64,000 bases of DNA from Nocardioides mangrovi (lineage in GTDB: Bacteria > Actinomycetota > Actinomycetes > Propionibacteriales > Nocardioidaceae): positions 124,001 to 188,000 of the forward strand of contig NZ_JAIQZJ010000002.1 of the NCBI RefSeq assembly GCF_020073815.1. Reading direction: 5' to 3'. Under the pieces are notes generated by a model. The model saw nothing but the letters and a program-made list of their open reading frames with translations. It made no database searches and was not told where the DNA came from. Position 1 is the stretch's first letter. Each line of letters begins with the position of its first letter. The position numbers and the translations under genes are program-made. This document shows, piece by piece, positions 51,145-59,615 of the stretch.

Positions 51145-51977
51145 TGGCGACCCGGAGGCTGGAGCGGAAGCCGGCACTGGCTGTCGCGATGACGGCGGTC
51201 TTCTTCGCCTGGCTCTACCTGCCGATCCTGGCGGTGGCGCTCTTCAGCTTCAACGACAAGAAGTCGCTCTCGGCGTTCTCCGGCTTCAGCCTGCGCTGGT
51301 ACGACGACCTGGTCCACAACAGCGCGCTCCTCGACTCGCTGATCGCCAGCCTGAAGATCGCGACCGTCTCCACGGTCGGGTCGCTCGTGTTCGGCACGAT
51401 GCTCGCCCTCGGCCTCGAGCGGGTGACCTCACGACGGGGTCGGGTGATCGGCGCGGTCACCCTGCTGCCGCTGGTGACCCCCGAGATCGTGACCGGGGTC
51501 GCCGCGCTGCTGCTCTTCACCGGGATCGGGCTGAAGCTCTCGATGACCACGGTGATCCTCGCCGAGATCACCTTCTCGATCGCCTACGTCACCGTGATCG
51601 TGCGCGGGCGCCTGGCCGGCATCGCCGGCGAGGTCGAGGAGGCCGCGCGCGACCTGGGCTGCACGCCCTTCCAGGCGGTCCGCCTGGTGACCCTGCCGAC
51701 GCTGCTGCCGGCGCTCATCGGCGCCGGGCTGCTGGTCTTCGCGCTGGTCTTCGACGACTTTGTGCTCGCGTTCTTCACCACCGGCGTCGACCCGCAGCCG
51801 CTGCCGGTGCGGGTCTACTCCTCGATCCGCTTCGGCGTCTCCCCCGCCATCAACGCGATCGGCACCCTGATGCTGCTCGCCTCGGCGCTGCTGATCGTTG
51901 CCGCCCTGTGGGTGCCGCGCCTCTTCCACCGCGGCACCTCGAGCCTCGACCTGATCACGGGAGGTGACCCACGGTGA
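51144..51977 (+). CDS. ABC transporter permease (PotC-like)
   Basis: 277 residues, six helices. LYLPILAVALFSFNDKKSLSAFSGFSLRWY is the PotC/PotI N-terminus, and the EAA loop is VEEAARDLGCTPFQAVRLVTLPTLLPALI. It pairs with the PotB-like subunit to form the channel. GTG start overlapping the preceding stop; end overlaps the ATPase gene. Confidence 0.93.
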   Translation: MATRRLERKPALAVAMTAVFFAWLYLPILAVALFSFNDKKSLSAFSGFSLRWYDDLVHNSALLDSLIASLKIATVSTVGSLVFGTMLALGLERVTSRRGRVIGAVTLLPLVTPEIVTGVAALLLFTGIGLKLSMTTVILAEITFSIAYVTVIVRGRLAGIAGEVEEAARDLGCTPFQAVRLVTLPTLLPALIGAGLLVFALVFDDFVLAFFTTGVDPQPLPVRVYSSIRFGVSPAINAIGTLMLLASALLIVAALWVPRLFHRGTSSLDLITGGDPR

Positions 51978-53065
51978 GCACACCCCCGAGCCCACCCCCG
52001 AGCACGCCCTCCGTCTCCCTGCGCGGCCTGACCAAGGACTTCGCCGGCGCGACCGTCGTCGACCACCTCGACCTCGACATCGCCAGCGGCGAGTTCTTCT
52101 CGCTCCTCGGCCCCTCGGGGTGCGGCAAGACCACGACGCTGCGGATGATCGCCGGCTTCAGCGACCCGACGTCCGGGACGATCCTCGTCGACGGCGAGGA
52201 CGTCACCGGGACGCCGCCGCACCAGCGCGACGTCAACACGGTCTTCCAGAGCTACGCCCTCTTCGAGCACCTCGACGTGCGCGGCAACGTCGGCTTCGGC
52301 CTGCGGCGCAAGGGCATCGACCGGCGCACGATCGACGACCGCGTCGGCCGGATGCTCGAGCTGGTCGAGCTCGGCGACCGCGCACGGGAGAAGCCGGCCC
52401 GGCTCTCGGGCGGCCAGCGGCAGCGCGTCGCCCTGGCCCGCGCCCTGATCAACGAGCCCCAGGTGCTGCTGCTCGACGAGCCCCTCGCCGCCCTCGACCT
52501 CAAGCTCCGGCACGCGATGCAGGCCGAGCTGAAGGCGATCCAGCGCGAGGTCGGCATCACCTTCCTCTTCGTCACCCACGACCAGGACGAGGCGCTCAGC
52601 ATGAGCGACCGGGTGGCGATCATGAACAACGGCGTCATCGAGCAGTGCGGCGCTCCCGAGGACGTCTACGAGCGGCCGACCTCGGTCTTCGCCGCGGGCT
52701 TCATCGGCACCAGCAACCTGATCAGCGGCACCTGGTCACGCGGCTGCGTGTGCGTCGCCGAGAGCCTGGCGATCCCGGTGCCCGGCCACCAGGACTCGGC
52801 CGAGGGCGACGCGGTCAGCCTGACCGTCCGGCCCGAGAAGATCTGGCTCAGCGACCTGACCCCGCAGATGTTCCGGGTGCCCGGCACGATCGTCGCCACC
52901 AGCTACCACGGGGCCACGACGCAGTACGTCGTCGCCATCGCCGACGGCCTCAGCCTCACCGTCCTGGAGCAGAACCTCCCGCGGATGCGGGCCGACGACC
53001 GGTGGCAGGCCGGCGACCGGGTCGAGCTCGGCTGGCTCCCCGAGCACACGGTGGTCCTGCGATGA
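51974..53065 (+). CDS. ABC transporter ATP-binding protein (PotA-like)
   Basis: 363 residues. Walker A LLGPSGCGKTTTLRMIAGF, Q-loop VFQSYALFEHLDV, signature LSGGQRQRVALARAL, Walker B VLLLDEPLAALD, H-loop FLFVTHDQDEAL. C-terminal TOBE domain (about 290-360). Drives uptake through the two permeases. GTG start; end overlaps the amine oxidase gene (ATGA). Confidence 0.95.
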   Translation: MSTPPSPPPSTPSVSLRGLTKDFAGATVVDHLDLDIASGEFFSLLGPSGCGKTTTLRMIAGFSDPTSGTILVDGEDVTGTPPHQRDVNTVFQSYALFEHLDVRGNVGFGLRRKGIDRRTIDDRVGRMLELVELGDRAREKPARLSGGQRQRVALARALINEPQVLLLDEPLAALDLKLRHAMQAELKAIQREVGITFLFVTHDQDEALSMSDRVAIMNNGVIEQCGAPEDVYERPTSVFAAGFIGTSNLISGTWSRGCVCVAESLAIPVPGHQDSAEGDAVSLTVRPEKIWLSDLTPQMFRVPGTIVATSYHGATTQYVVAIADGLSLTVLEQNLPRMRADDRWQAGDRVELGWLPEHTVVLR

Positions 53066-54372
53066 CCGACGTCGTCGTCGTGGGCGCCGGTCTCGCCGGG
53101 CTCGCCGCGGCCCGCGACCTCGAGGCCGGCGGCGCCCAGGTCACCGTCCTCGAGGCGCGCCCCCGCGTCGGCGGCCGGGTCGAGCAGGTCGAGCTGCCCG
53201 ACGGGCGCCGGGTCCAGCTCGGCGGCGAGGTGGTCGGCAACGCCCACACCAGCTACCTCGGCCTCGTCGAGGAGCTCGGGCTCACGCTCGCCCCGTCGTA
53301 CGTCGCCGAGCCGGGCGAGATCACCCGCCAGGTGCCCGAGTCCGTCGACGTCGGCGACTGGCCGTCGTGGTGCACCGAGGCCGATCGCGCGTCGTACGAC
53401 GAGGTGCAGGCCGCGCTCGCGAAGGTGCATGCCGCCATCGATCCCGACGACCCGTGGTCCTGCCCCGACCTCGAGCGGCTGGACCGGCTCAGCGTCGGCG
53501 ACTGGCTGCGTGAGGTCGGCGCGACCGCGAACGTGCTGCGGCTGTGGGAGCTCGTGCACCTGAGCCTGTCCGACGGCTCCGTCGAGCGGCAGAGCCTCTT
53601 CGCCTACGCCCGCAAGACCGTCGTGGGCGGCACGACCGGCAGCTACGACGTCGAGCAGTGGGAGAACCTCCGCGTCGCCGAGGGATCCGCCACCGTCGCG
53701 CTGACGATGGGCGCGGCACTGCGCGACCTCCGGATCGACACCCCGGTCCGCAGCATCCGGATCGGCGCGGGCGGCAGCACCGTCACGACCGCCGCCGGCG
53801 AGGAGATCCATGCGGACGCGGTCGTCCTCGCTGTGCCGTCAGGCCCGGCGCGCGACATCGACATCCAGGGCGTCAGCGACGCGCGGCTCACCTCGCTGCG
53901 CCGGCAGCGGCACGCGTGGGCGGCCAAGTTCGTCGCGGCGTACGACGAGCCCTTCTGGCGCGAGCGTGGCCAGAACGCGCTGTCGGAGAGCGAGGGCGTG
54001 CTCGGCTCGACCTGGCCGCAGCAGCGGGGCGTGCTCTCGGCGCTGGTGCCGCCGGAGCGGTACGCCGCCTTCGTCGCCACCGACCCGGAGACCCGGACCC
54101 GGGAGGCGCTCGACCAGGTCGCACAGATGTTCGGGCCGGAGGCGCGGTCGCCGCTGCAGACCTGGACCCGGCTCTGGGGAAGCGACCCCTGGACGCAGGG
54201 CTACGTGACCAATTGGCGGCCCGGCGACGTGATGGCGGTCGGGCCGCTGCACGGGACCCACGAGCCGCCGTTCTACGTCTGCGGCTCCGACCAGTGGGTC
54301 GCCGGCTACATGGAGGGCGCCGTGCGCACCGGTCGAGCCGCGGCCGCCGCGGCGCTGACGGGAGGACACTGA
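53062..54372 (+). CDS. FAD-dependent amine oxidase (flavin monoamine oxidase family)
   Basis: 436 residues. N-terminal FAD-binding VVVVGAGLAGLAAARDLE and VLEARPRVGGRVEQ, substrate loop region ERQSLFAYARKTVVGG, and C-terminal FAD motif VCGSDQWVAGYMEGAVRTG. It oxidises an amine to an imine that hydrolyses to an aldehyde or ketone, with H2O2. Being overlapped with the polyamine-type transporter, it probably acts on the imported amine or a demethylated product. No exported signal, so cytoplasmic. Confidence 0.93.
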   Translation: MTDVVVVGAGLAGLAAARDLEAGGAQVTVLEARPRVGGRVEQVELPDGRRVQLGGEVVGNAHTSYLGLVEELGLTLAPSYVAEPGEITRQVPESVDVGDWPSWCTEADRASYDEVQAALAKVHAAIDPDDPWSCPDLERLDRLSVGDWLREVGATANVLRLWELVHLSLSDGSVERQSLFAYARKTVVGGTTGSYDVEQWENLRVAEGSATVALTMGAALRDLRIDTPVRSIRIGAGGSTVTTAAGEEIHADAVVLAVPSGPARDIDIQGVSDARLTSLRRQRHAWAAKFVAAYDEPFWRERGQNALSESEGVLGSTWPQQRGVLSALVPPERYAAFVATDPETRTREALDQVAQMFGPEARSPLQTWTRLWGSDPWTQGYVTNWRPGDVMAVGPLHGTHEPPFYVCGSDQWVAGYMEGAVRTGRAAAAAALTGGH

Positions 54373-55538
54373 TGGACTTTGGCCTGACCGACGAGCAGCG
54401 CAGCATCGTGGAGGTGACCCGCGCGTTCGTCGAGCGCGAGCTCTACCCCCACGAGGAGGAGGTCGAGCGCACCGGCGTGCTCCACCCCGAGCTCGCCGCC
54501 CAGATCCGCGAGAAGGCCCTGGCGGCCGGCCTCTACGCCGCCAACATGCCGGAGGAGGTCGGCGGCGCCGGCCTCGACACGGTCACGTGGGTGCTCTACG
54601 AGAAGGAGCTCGGGCGGGCCAGCTACGCGCTGCAGTACACCGGCGTCGTACGCCCCTCGAACATCCTGCTCGCCGGCACCGAGGAGCAGCGCGAGCGCTA
54701 CCTCTACCCGTGCGTGCGCGGGGAGAGGATCGACTGCCTCGCGATGACCGAGCCGGGCGCCGGATCCGACATGCGCTCGATGCGCACCCGGGCCTCGCGC
54801 GACGGCTCGGCTCCGGACGCGGGCTGGCGGATCCGGGGCACCAAGCACTTCATCAGCCACGCCGACGAGGCCGACTTCGTCATCCTGGTGGCGGTCACGG
54901 GAGCCGACGACGCCGGACGGCCGACGATGTCGACCTTCCTCGTCGACCTCGACACCCCGGGGTTGACGGTGCACCCCGGCTACCGCAACGTCTCGCACCG
55001 CGGCTACACCAACTCGATCCTCGACTTCGACGACGTGCGGGTCGGGCCCGAGGCGCTGCTCGGGGAGGTGGACAAGGGCTTCGAGCTCGCGGGCACCTGG
55101 CTCGGCTCGACCCGGCTCCAGGTCGCCGCCTCCTGCCTCGGCCGCGCCGAGCGCGCGCTCGGGCTCTCGGTCCAGCAGGCCGCCACCCGCGAGCAGTTCG
55201 GCCAGCCGATCGGCCGCTTCCAGGGCGTGGGGTTCAAGCTCGCCGACATGGCCACCGAGCTGCGGGCGGCCGAGCTGATGACCCTCTTCGCCGCGTGGAG
55301 GTACGACCAGGGCACGGCCACCGACGCCGACATCGCCATGGCCAAGGTGAAGGCGACCGAGATGCTCGCGATGGTCTCCGACGAGGCCATCCAGATCCAT
55401 GGCGGCATGGGCCTGATGGACGAGCTGCCTCTGGAGCGGATCTGGCGGGACGCCCGGATCGAGCGGATCTGGGACGGCACCTCGGAGATCCAGCGGCACA
55501 TCATCAGCCGCTCCCTGCTGCGCCCGTTGGGGGCCTGA
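54372..55538 (+). CDS. Acyl-CoA dehydrogenase
   Basis: 388 residues. N-terminal helical domain (MDFGLTDEQRSIVEVTRAFV), ITEPG-type FAD signature as LAMTEPGAGSDMRSMR, TKHFISHADEADFVILV, and C-terminal QIHGGMGLMDELPLERIWRDARIERIWDGTSE, where the glutamate near IWDGTSEIQ region or earlier could be the base. It desaturates a CoA thioester, giving the enoyl-CoA substrate of the hydratase encoded immediately downstream. It could alternatively work as a reductase, as CaiA does in carnitine metabolism. TGATG overlap with the oxidase gene. Confidence 0.92.
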   Translation: MDFGLTDEQRSIVEVTRAFVERELYPHEEEVERTGVLHPELAAQIREKALAAGLYAANMPEEVGGAGLDTVTWVLYEKELGRASYALQYTGVVRPSNILLAGTEEQRERYLYPCVRGERIDCLAMTEPGAGSDMRSMRTRASRDGSAPDAGWRIRGTKHFISHADEADFVILVAVTGADDAGRPTMSTFLVDLDTPGLTVHPGYRNVSHRGYTNSILDFDDVRVGPEALLGEVDKGFELAGTWLGSTRLQVAASCLGRAERALGLSVQQAATREQFGQPIGRFQGVGFKLADMATELRAAELMTLFAAWRYDQGTATDADIAMAKVKATEMLAMVSDEAIQIHGGMGLMDELPLERIWRDARIERIWDGTSEIQRHIISRSLLRPLGA

Positions 55539-55539
55539 G

Positions 55540-56337
55540 ATGGACGAGGACCTGAGCGACGTCGTCCGCACCCGCATCGAGGACCGCGTCCTCGAGGTGA
55601 CCCTCGACCGGCCGCCGGCCAACGCGATCGACCTGCCGACCAGCCGAGCGATGGGCGAGGTCTTCGCGTCGTTCCGCGACGACCCCGACCTCCGGGTGGC
55701 GATCGTGCGCACCGCGGGTGAGAAGTTCTTCTCCGCCGGCTTCGACCTCAAGGCCGCGGCCGACGGCGCCGCCGTCCAGGGCGAGTACGGCGTGGGCGGC
55801 TTCGGCGGGCTCCAGGAGCTGCCCGACCTCAACAAGCCGGTGATCGCCGCCGTCCACGGCATGGCGGTCGGCGGCGGCTGGGAGCTCGCGCTGTCCTGCG
55901 ACCTGATCTACGCGTCCGAGGCCTCGCGCTTCGGCCTGCCGGAGATCAACGCCGGCACCCTCGCGGACGCGGCGACCATCAAGCTGCCCAAGCGGATCCC
56001 GTACCACGTCGCGATGGAGCTGCTCCTGACCGGACGCTGGATGTCGGCGGACGAGGCCGCCCGCTGGGGCGTCGTCAACGAGGTGCTGCCGGACGAGGAG
56101 GCGCTCATGGCCCGCGCCTGGGAGACGGCGCGGCTGCTGGCCGACGGCCCACCGCTGGTCTTTGCCGCGATCAAGGAGACCGCCCGCGCCGCCGAGTCCC
56201 TGCGGTTCCAGGCGGCCATGGACCTCGTCACGTCGAGCGACCTGCCGACGGTCGCGACGCTCTACAGCTCGGAGGACGAGCAGGAGGGCTTCCGGGCCTT
56301 CGCCGAGAAGCGGAAGCCCGTGTGGAAGGGGCGCTGA
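55540..56337 (+). CDS. Enoyl-CoA hydratase family, carnitinyl-CoA dehydratase (CaiD)-like
   Basis: 265 residues of the crotonase fold. Oxyanion-hole parts are GEKFFSAGFDLKAAAD and HGMAVGGGWELALSCD. Compared from memory with E. coli CaiD it shares MGEVF-x2-FRDDP-x-LRVAI, AGEKFFSAG-x-DLKAAA, GGF-GL, KPVIAAV and the C-terminal FAEKR-x-PVWKGR. That goes beyond the general crotonase family. CaiD adds water to crotonobetainyl-CoA to make carnitinyl-CoA. A betaine-type acyl-CoA is therefore a good guess, but the exact substrate is unproven. One base after the dehydrogenase stop; last clear gene of the operon. Confidence 0.88.
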   Translation: MDEDLSDVVRTRIEDRVLEVTLDRPPANAIDLPTSRAMGEVFASFRDDPDLRVAIVRTAGEKFFSAGFDLKAAADGAAVQGEYGVGGFGGLQELPDLNKPVIAAVHGMAVGGGWELALSCDLIYASEASRFGLPEINAGTLADAATIKLPKRIPYHVAMELLLTGRWMSADEAARWGVVNEVLPDEEALMARAWETARLLADGPPLVFAAIKETARAAESLRFQAAMDLVTSSDLPTVATLYSSEDEQEGFRAFAEKRKPVWKGR

Positions 56338-56389
56338 CCTCAGCGGCGACTCTGGCGCGGAAGCCGTCGGGGGATGCAGGATCCGGATC

Positions 56390-58693
56390 GTGACCGACAC
56401 CGACCGCACCCGCCTCCCGCTCGACGTCGACACCACCACCCGGCCGATCCGGCCCGTCGAGGCTCCGCCACGGTCCCCCCACGTGGTCGTCGTGCTCGTC
56501 GACGACATGGGCTTCGGCGCGTCCTCGCCGTACGGCGGCCCGTGCGAGATGCCCACCGCGCAGCGACTGGCCGACGAGGGCCTGCGCTACAGCCGGTTCC
56601 ACGTGACCTCGCTGTGCTCGCCGACCCGGCAGGCGCTGATGACAGGGCGCAACCACCACTCGGTCGGCATGGGCGTCACGAGCGAGATGTCGACGCCGGA
56701 GCCCGGCTACCACGGGTACCGACCGGCCAGCGCGGCCACGATCGCGCAGATCCTCAGCGGCAACGGCTACTGCACGGCGGCGATCGGCAAGTGGCACCAG
56801 ACCCCGCCGGTGGAGGTCAGCCCGTCCGGCCCGTTCCCGCGGTGGCCGATGGGCGAGGGCTTCGACTACTTCTACGGGTTCATGGGCGCGGAGATGAACC
56901 ACTGGTACCCCCAGCTCTACCAGGGCCGGTACGCCGTCGAGCCCGACCGCCTGCCGGAGGACGGCTACCACCTCTCGGAGGACCTGGTCGAGAAGGCGAT
57001 CTCCTGGATCGAGAACCAGCAGGCGATCACCCCCGAGCGGCCGTTCTTCACCTACGTCGCGTTCGGCGCCACGCACGCGCCCTTCCACGTCGCACCCGAG
57101 TGGCGGGACAGGTACGCCGGACGCTTCGACGAGGGCTGGGACGCGCAGCGGGAGGCGACGCTGGCCCGGCAGAAGGAGCTCGGGATCGTCCCCGAGACGA
57201 CCGACCTGGCCCCGTGGGCGGACGGCGTGCCGCGCTGGGACGAGCTCGACGACACCGAGCGCCGGGTCGCCGCGCGGTTCATGGAGACCTACGCGGGCTT
57301 CGCCGAGCACACCGACGCGCAGGTCGGCCGGCTCGTGGACGCGCTCGACGACATGGGCGTCCTCGACGACACCCTGATCTTCTACCTGCTCGGCGACAAC
57401 GGGGCGTCCGGTGAGGGCGGGCCGCGCGGGACGTTCCGCGAGCACCTGGTCGGCCACGGCATCCAGGACGACACGGCCGACATGGCCGCCCGGCTGGACA
57501 CCCTGGGCGACGCCTCGACGTACGCGATCTACCCGGTCGGCTGGGCGCTCGCCATGAACACGCCCTACCCGTGGACCAAGCAGCTCGCCCATCTCGGCGG
57601 CACCCGCGACGGGATGATCGTGCGCTGGGGCAACGGGATCCGGGCACGGGGGGAGATCCGCCACCAGTGGCACCACGTCATCGACGTGCTGCCGACGATC
57701 CTGGAGGCGGCCGGCGTACCCGCCCCGGCGGCGTACGGCGGCGTCGAGCAGCAGCCGATCGAGGGCACCAGCCTGGCCTACACCTTCGACGCCCCGGACG
57801 CCGACGACCGACGGTCCACGCAGTACTTCGAGATGATCGGCAACCGCGGCGTCTTCCACGAGGGCTGGACGGCGGTGACCCGCCACGGCATCCCCTGGGA
57901 GATGGTGGCCACCTCGAAGCGACCCTTCGACGAGGACGTCTGGGAGCTCTACGACCACACCAGCGGCGACTGGAGCCAGGCCCACGACGTCTCGGCCGAG
58001 CACCCGGAGAGGCTGCGCGAGCTGCAGGAGCTCTTCCTCCGCGAGGCCGAGCGCTACCAGGTCCTGCCGCTCGACGACCGGGTCACCGAGCGCGAGAACC
58101 CTGACGTCGCGGGCCGGCTCGACCTGCACAAGGGTCGCTCGACGCTGTCCTTCGGCCCGCGCGTCGGGCGCTTGACGGAGGAGGCCGCCCCGAACGTCAA
58201 GAACCGCTCGCACGTGATCACCGCCGACCTCGAGGTGGTCACCGGCGTCAACGGCGTCGTCGTCGCGCAGGGCGGCCGCTTCGGCGGCTGGTCGCTCTAT
58301 CTCGTCGGCGGGGTCCCCCACTACGCCTACAACTTCGCCGGCCGCGACCTCACGGTGGTGCGGGGCGGCAAGCCGATGCTGCCCGGGCGGCACGACCTGG
58401 TCGTGCGCTTCGAGTACGACGGCGGACCGCCGGGCAGCGGTGCCCACGTCACCCTGGAGGTCGATGGCGCACCGGTGGGCTCGGGCCGGGTCCCGGTGAC
58501 GACGGCGTACTACTTCTCCTTCGACGAGACCTTCAACGTCGGCGTCGACCGCGGGACTCCGGTGATCGACGACTACCTGCCGGTCCGCAACGCCTTCGAG
58601 GGACTCATCCACCGGGTGCGCTTCGACCTCGGGGCGGTCGGCGAGGAGGTCACCGACGAGGACGCCGCCCGCGCCCACCTGACCCACCAGTGA
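56390..58693 (+). CDS. Arylsulfatase-like sulfatase
   Basis: 767 residues with no signal peptide. Metal site VVVLVDDMGFGASSPYG, the formylglycine motif CSPTRQALMTGRN (Cys about residue 81), the conserved IGKWH and FGATHAPFH, and late DNGASGEGG. A C-terminal region of about 200 residues is beta-rich (RLDLHKGRSTLSFGPRVGR to the end) and may be a carbohydrate or lectin-like domain. Cleaves an organic sulfate ester; cytoplasmic location implies that the substrate is imported. It follows the CaiD-like gene by 52 bp on the same strand, so it may belong to that operon. GTG start with AGGA 8 bases before it. Confidence 0.9.
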   Translation: MTDTDRTRLPLDVDTTTRPIRPVEAPPRSPHVVVVLVDDMGFGASSPYGGPCEMPTAQRLADEGLRYSRFHVTSLCSPTRQALMTGRNHHSVGMGVTSEMSTPEPGYHGYRPASAATIAQILSGNGYCTAAIGKWHQTPPVEVSPSGPFPRWPMGEGFDYFYGFMGAEMNHWYPQLYQGRYAVEPDRLPEDGYHLSEDLVEKAISWIENQQAITPERPFFTYVAFGATHAPFHVAPEWRDRYAGRFDEGWDAQREATLARQKELGIVPETTDLAPWADGVPRWDELDDTERRVAARFMETYAGFAEHTDAQVGRLVDALDDMGVLDDTLIFYLLGDNGASGEGGPRGTFREHLVGHGIQDDTADMAARLDTLGDASTYAIYPVGWALAMNTPYPWTKQLAHLGGTRDGMIVRWGNGIRARGEIRHQWHHVIDVLPTILEAAGVPAPAAYGGVEQQPIEGTSLAYTFDAPDADDRRSTQYFEMIGNRGVFHEGWTAVTRHGIPWEMVATSKRPFDEDVWELYDHTSGDWSQAHDVSAEHPERLRELQELFLREAERYQVLPLDDRVTERENPDVAGRLDLHKGRSTLSFGPRVGRLTEEAAPNVKNRSHVITADLEVVTGVNGVVVAQGGRFGGWSLYLVGGVPHYAYNFAGRDLTVVRGGKPMLPGRHDLVVRFEYDGGPPGSGAHVTLEVDGAPVGSGRVPVTTAYYFSFDETFNVGVDRGTPVIDDYLPVRNAFEGLIHRVRFDLGAVGEEVTDEDAARAHLTHQ

Positions 58694-58707
58694 CGGGCGG
58701 GTGAGGC

Positions 58708-59451
58708 TCAGCGACCGGTGAGCTCCGTCGCCCCGGCGACGGCCAGGGCGCCGAGGGCGGTGAACCGGCGCGCGGTGATCCGCTCCGGCGGCCCCCAGAT
58801 GCTCACGACCGCCACCGGGCGTCCACCCGAGTCGAGCACGGGAGCGGAGACGCCCCATGCCGACTCCTCGAACTCGCCGCGGCACACGGAGAAGCCGCGC
58901 TTGCGGGTGCGGGCGAGCTCCTCCCCGAGCGCTGCCCGCGAGCCGATGGTCGCCGCGGTGAACCGCTCCAGGCGGCCCCCGGGCGGCAGGTTCAGCAGCG
59001 CCCGGACCTCGTCGTCGCCGGACCAGGCCAGCAGCACCTTGCCGGTCGAGGTGGCGTGCAGCGGGACGGGCTGCCCCTGGAAGGAGACGGACACGATCGC
59101 GCCGCCGACCGCCTCGGCGACGTAGACCAGCGCCCCGTCGCGGAGCATCGCCAGCGCGGCGGTCTCGCCGGTCTCCTTCGCGATCCGCTGCAGCACCGAC
59201 CGCGAGGCGCGGACCAACGAGGTGCTGCTGGCCTGGCCGGCCAGGTCGACGAGCCCGAACCCCAGGGAGTAGCGACCCGTGCGGCGGTCGAGGCTGACCA
59301 GCCGCTGCTGCTCCAAGGTGGTCAGGATCCGCCACGTGGTGGTGCGGTTCAGGCCCACGGTCGCCGCGAGCGAGGACGCGGTCGCGTCGGTGCCGGCCGC
59401 CGCCGCGACCGCGCGGAGCAGCGCCGCAGCCCGCTCGACGGACTGGACCAT
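58708..59451 (-). CDS. IclR family transcriptional regulator
   Basis: 247 residues. N-terminal HTH (SVERAAALLRAVAAAAG to ATVGLNRTTTWRILTTLEQQRLV) and C-terminal GAF-like effector domain (PVPLHATSTGKVLLAW, ARTRKRGFSVCRGEFEESAWGVSAPVLD). It lies divergent from the peptide-type transporter and convergent with the sulfatase gene. I chose the ATG before VQSVERAAALL because the dyad just upstream would otherwise fall inside the gene; a TTG 20 codons earlier is possible. Confidence 0.9.
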   Translation of the reverse strand: MVQSVERAAALLRAVAAAAGTDATASSLAATVGLNRTTTWRILTTLEQQRLVSLDRRTGRYSLGFGLVDLAGQASSTSLVRASRSVLQRIAKETGETAALAMLRDGALVYVAEAVGGAIVSVSFQGQPVPLHATSTGKVLLAWSGDDEVRALLNLPPGGRLERFTAATIGSRAALGEELARTRKRGFSVCRGEFEESAWGVSAPVLDSGGRPVAVVSIWGPPERITARRFTALGALAVAGATELTGR

Positions 59452-59465
59452 CCCCGATTCACGGG

Positions 59466-59492
59466 AACTTGTGGTTGCGGAAGACACAACTT
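59466..59492. promoter_or_regulatory. Candidate IclR operator
   Basis: AACTTGTG (59466-59473) and CACAACTT (59485-59492), arms matching at 7 of 8 positions, 11 bases apart, plus three TTGCG elements nearby. Between the IclR start and the transporter promoter. Confidence 0.5.
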
Positions 59493-59535
59493 GTTGCGTA
59501 TTGCGAGACAAAGGCGAAACCCTTCTCTTTACCCA

Positions 59536-59564
59536 TTGACCCCGTCTCGGGACCTCTTTATGTT
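59536..59564 (+). promoter_or_regulatory. Sigma-A-type promoter of the transporter operon
   Basis: TTGACC (59536-59541), 17-bp spacer, TATGTT (59559-59564), about 50 bases before the GTG of the binding-protein gene, which keeps a normal leader with ribosome site. Confidence 0.7.
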
Positions 59565-59615
59565 CCCTGCATCACCTTCGACGTCGTTCGGATAGTGAAA
59601 CAGAGGAGTCACAAC

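Noticed and set aside
45192..56337. Naming the cluster as the carnitine (cai) operon
   Set aside because: Only the hydratase is CaiD-like; CaiB, CaiC and CaiT are missing and the transporter is polyamine-type.
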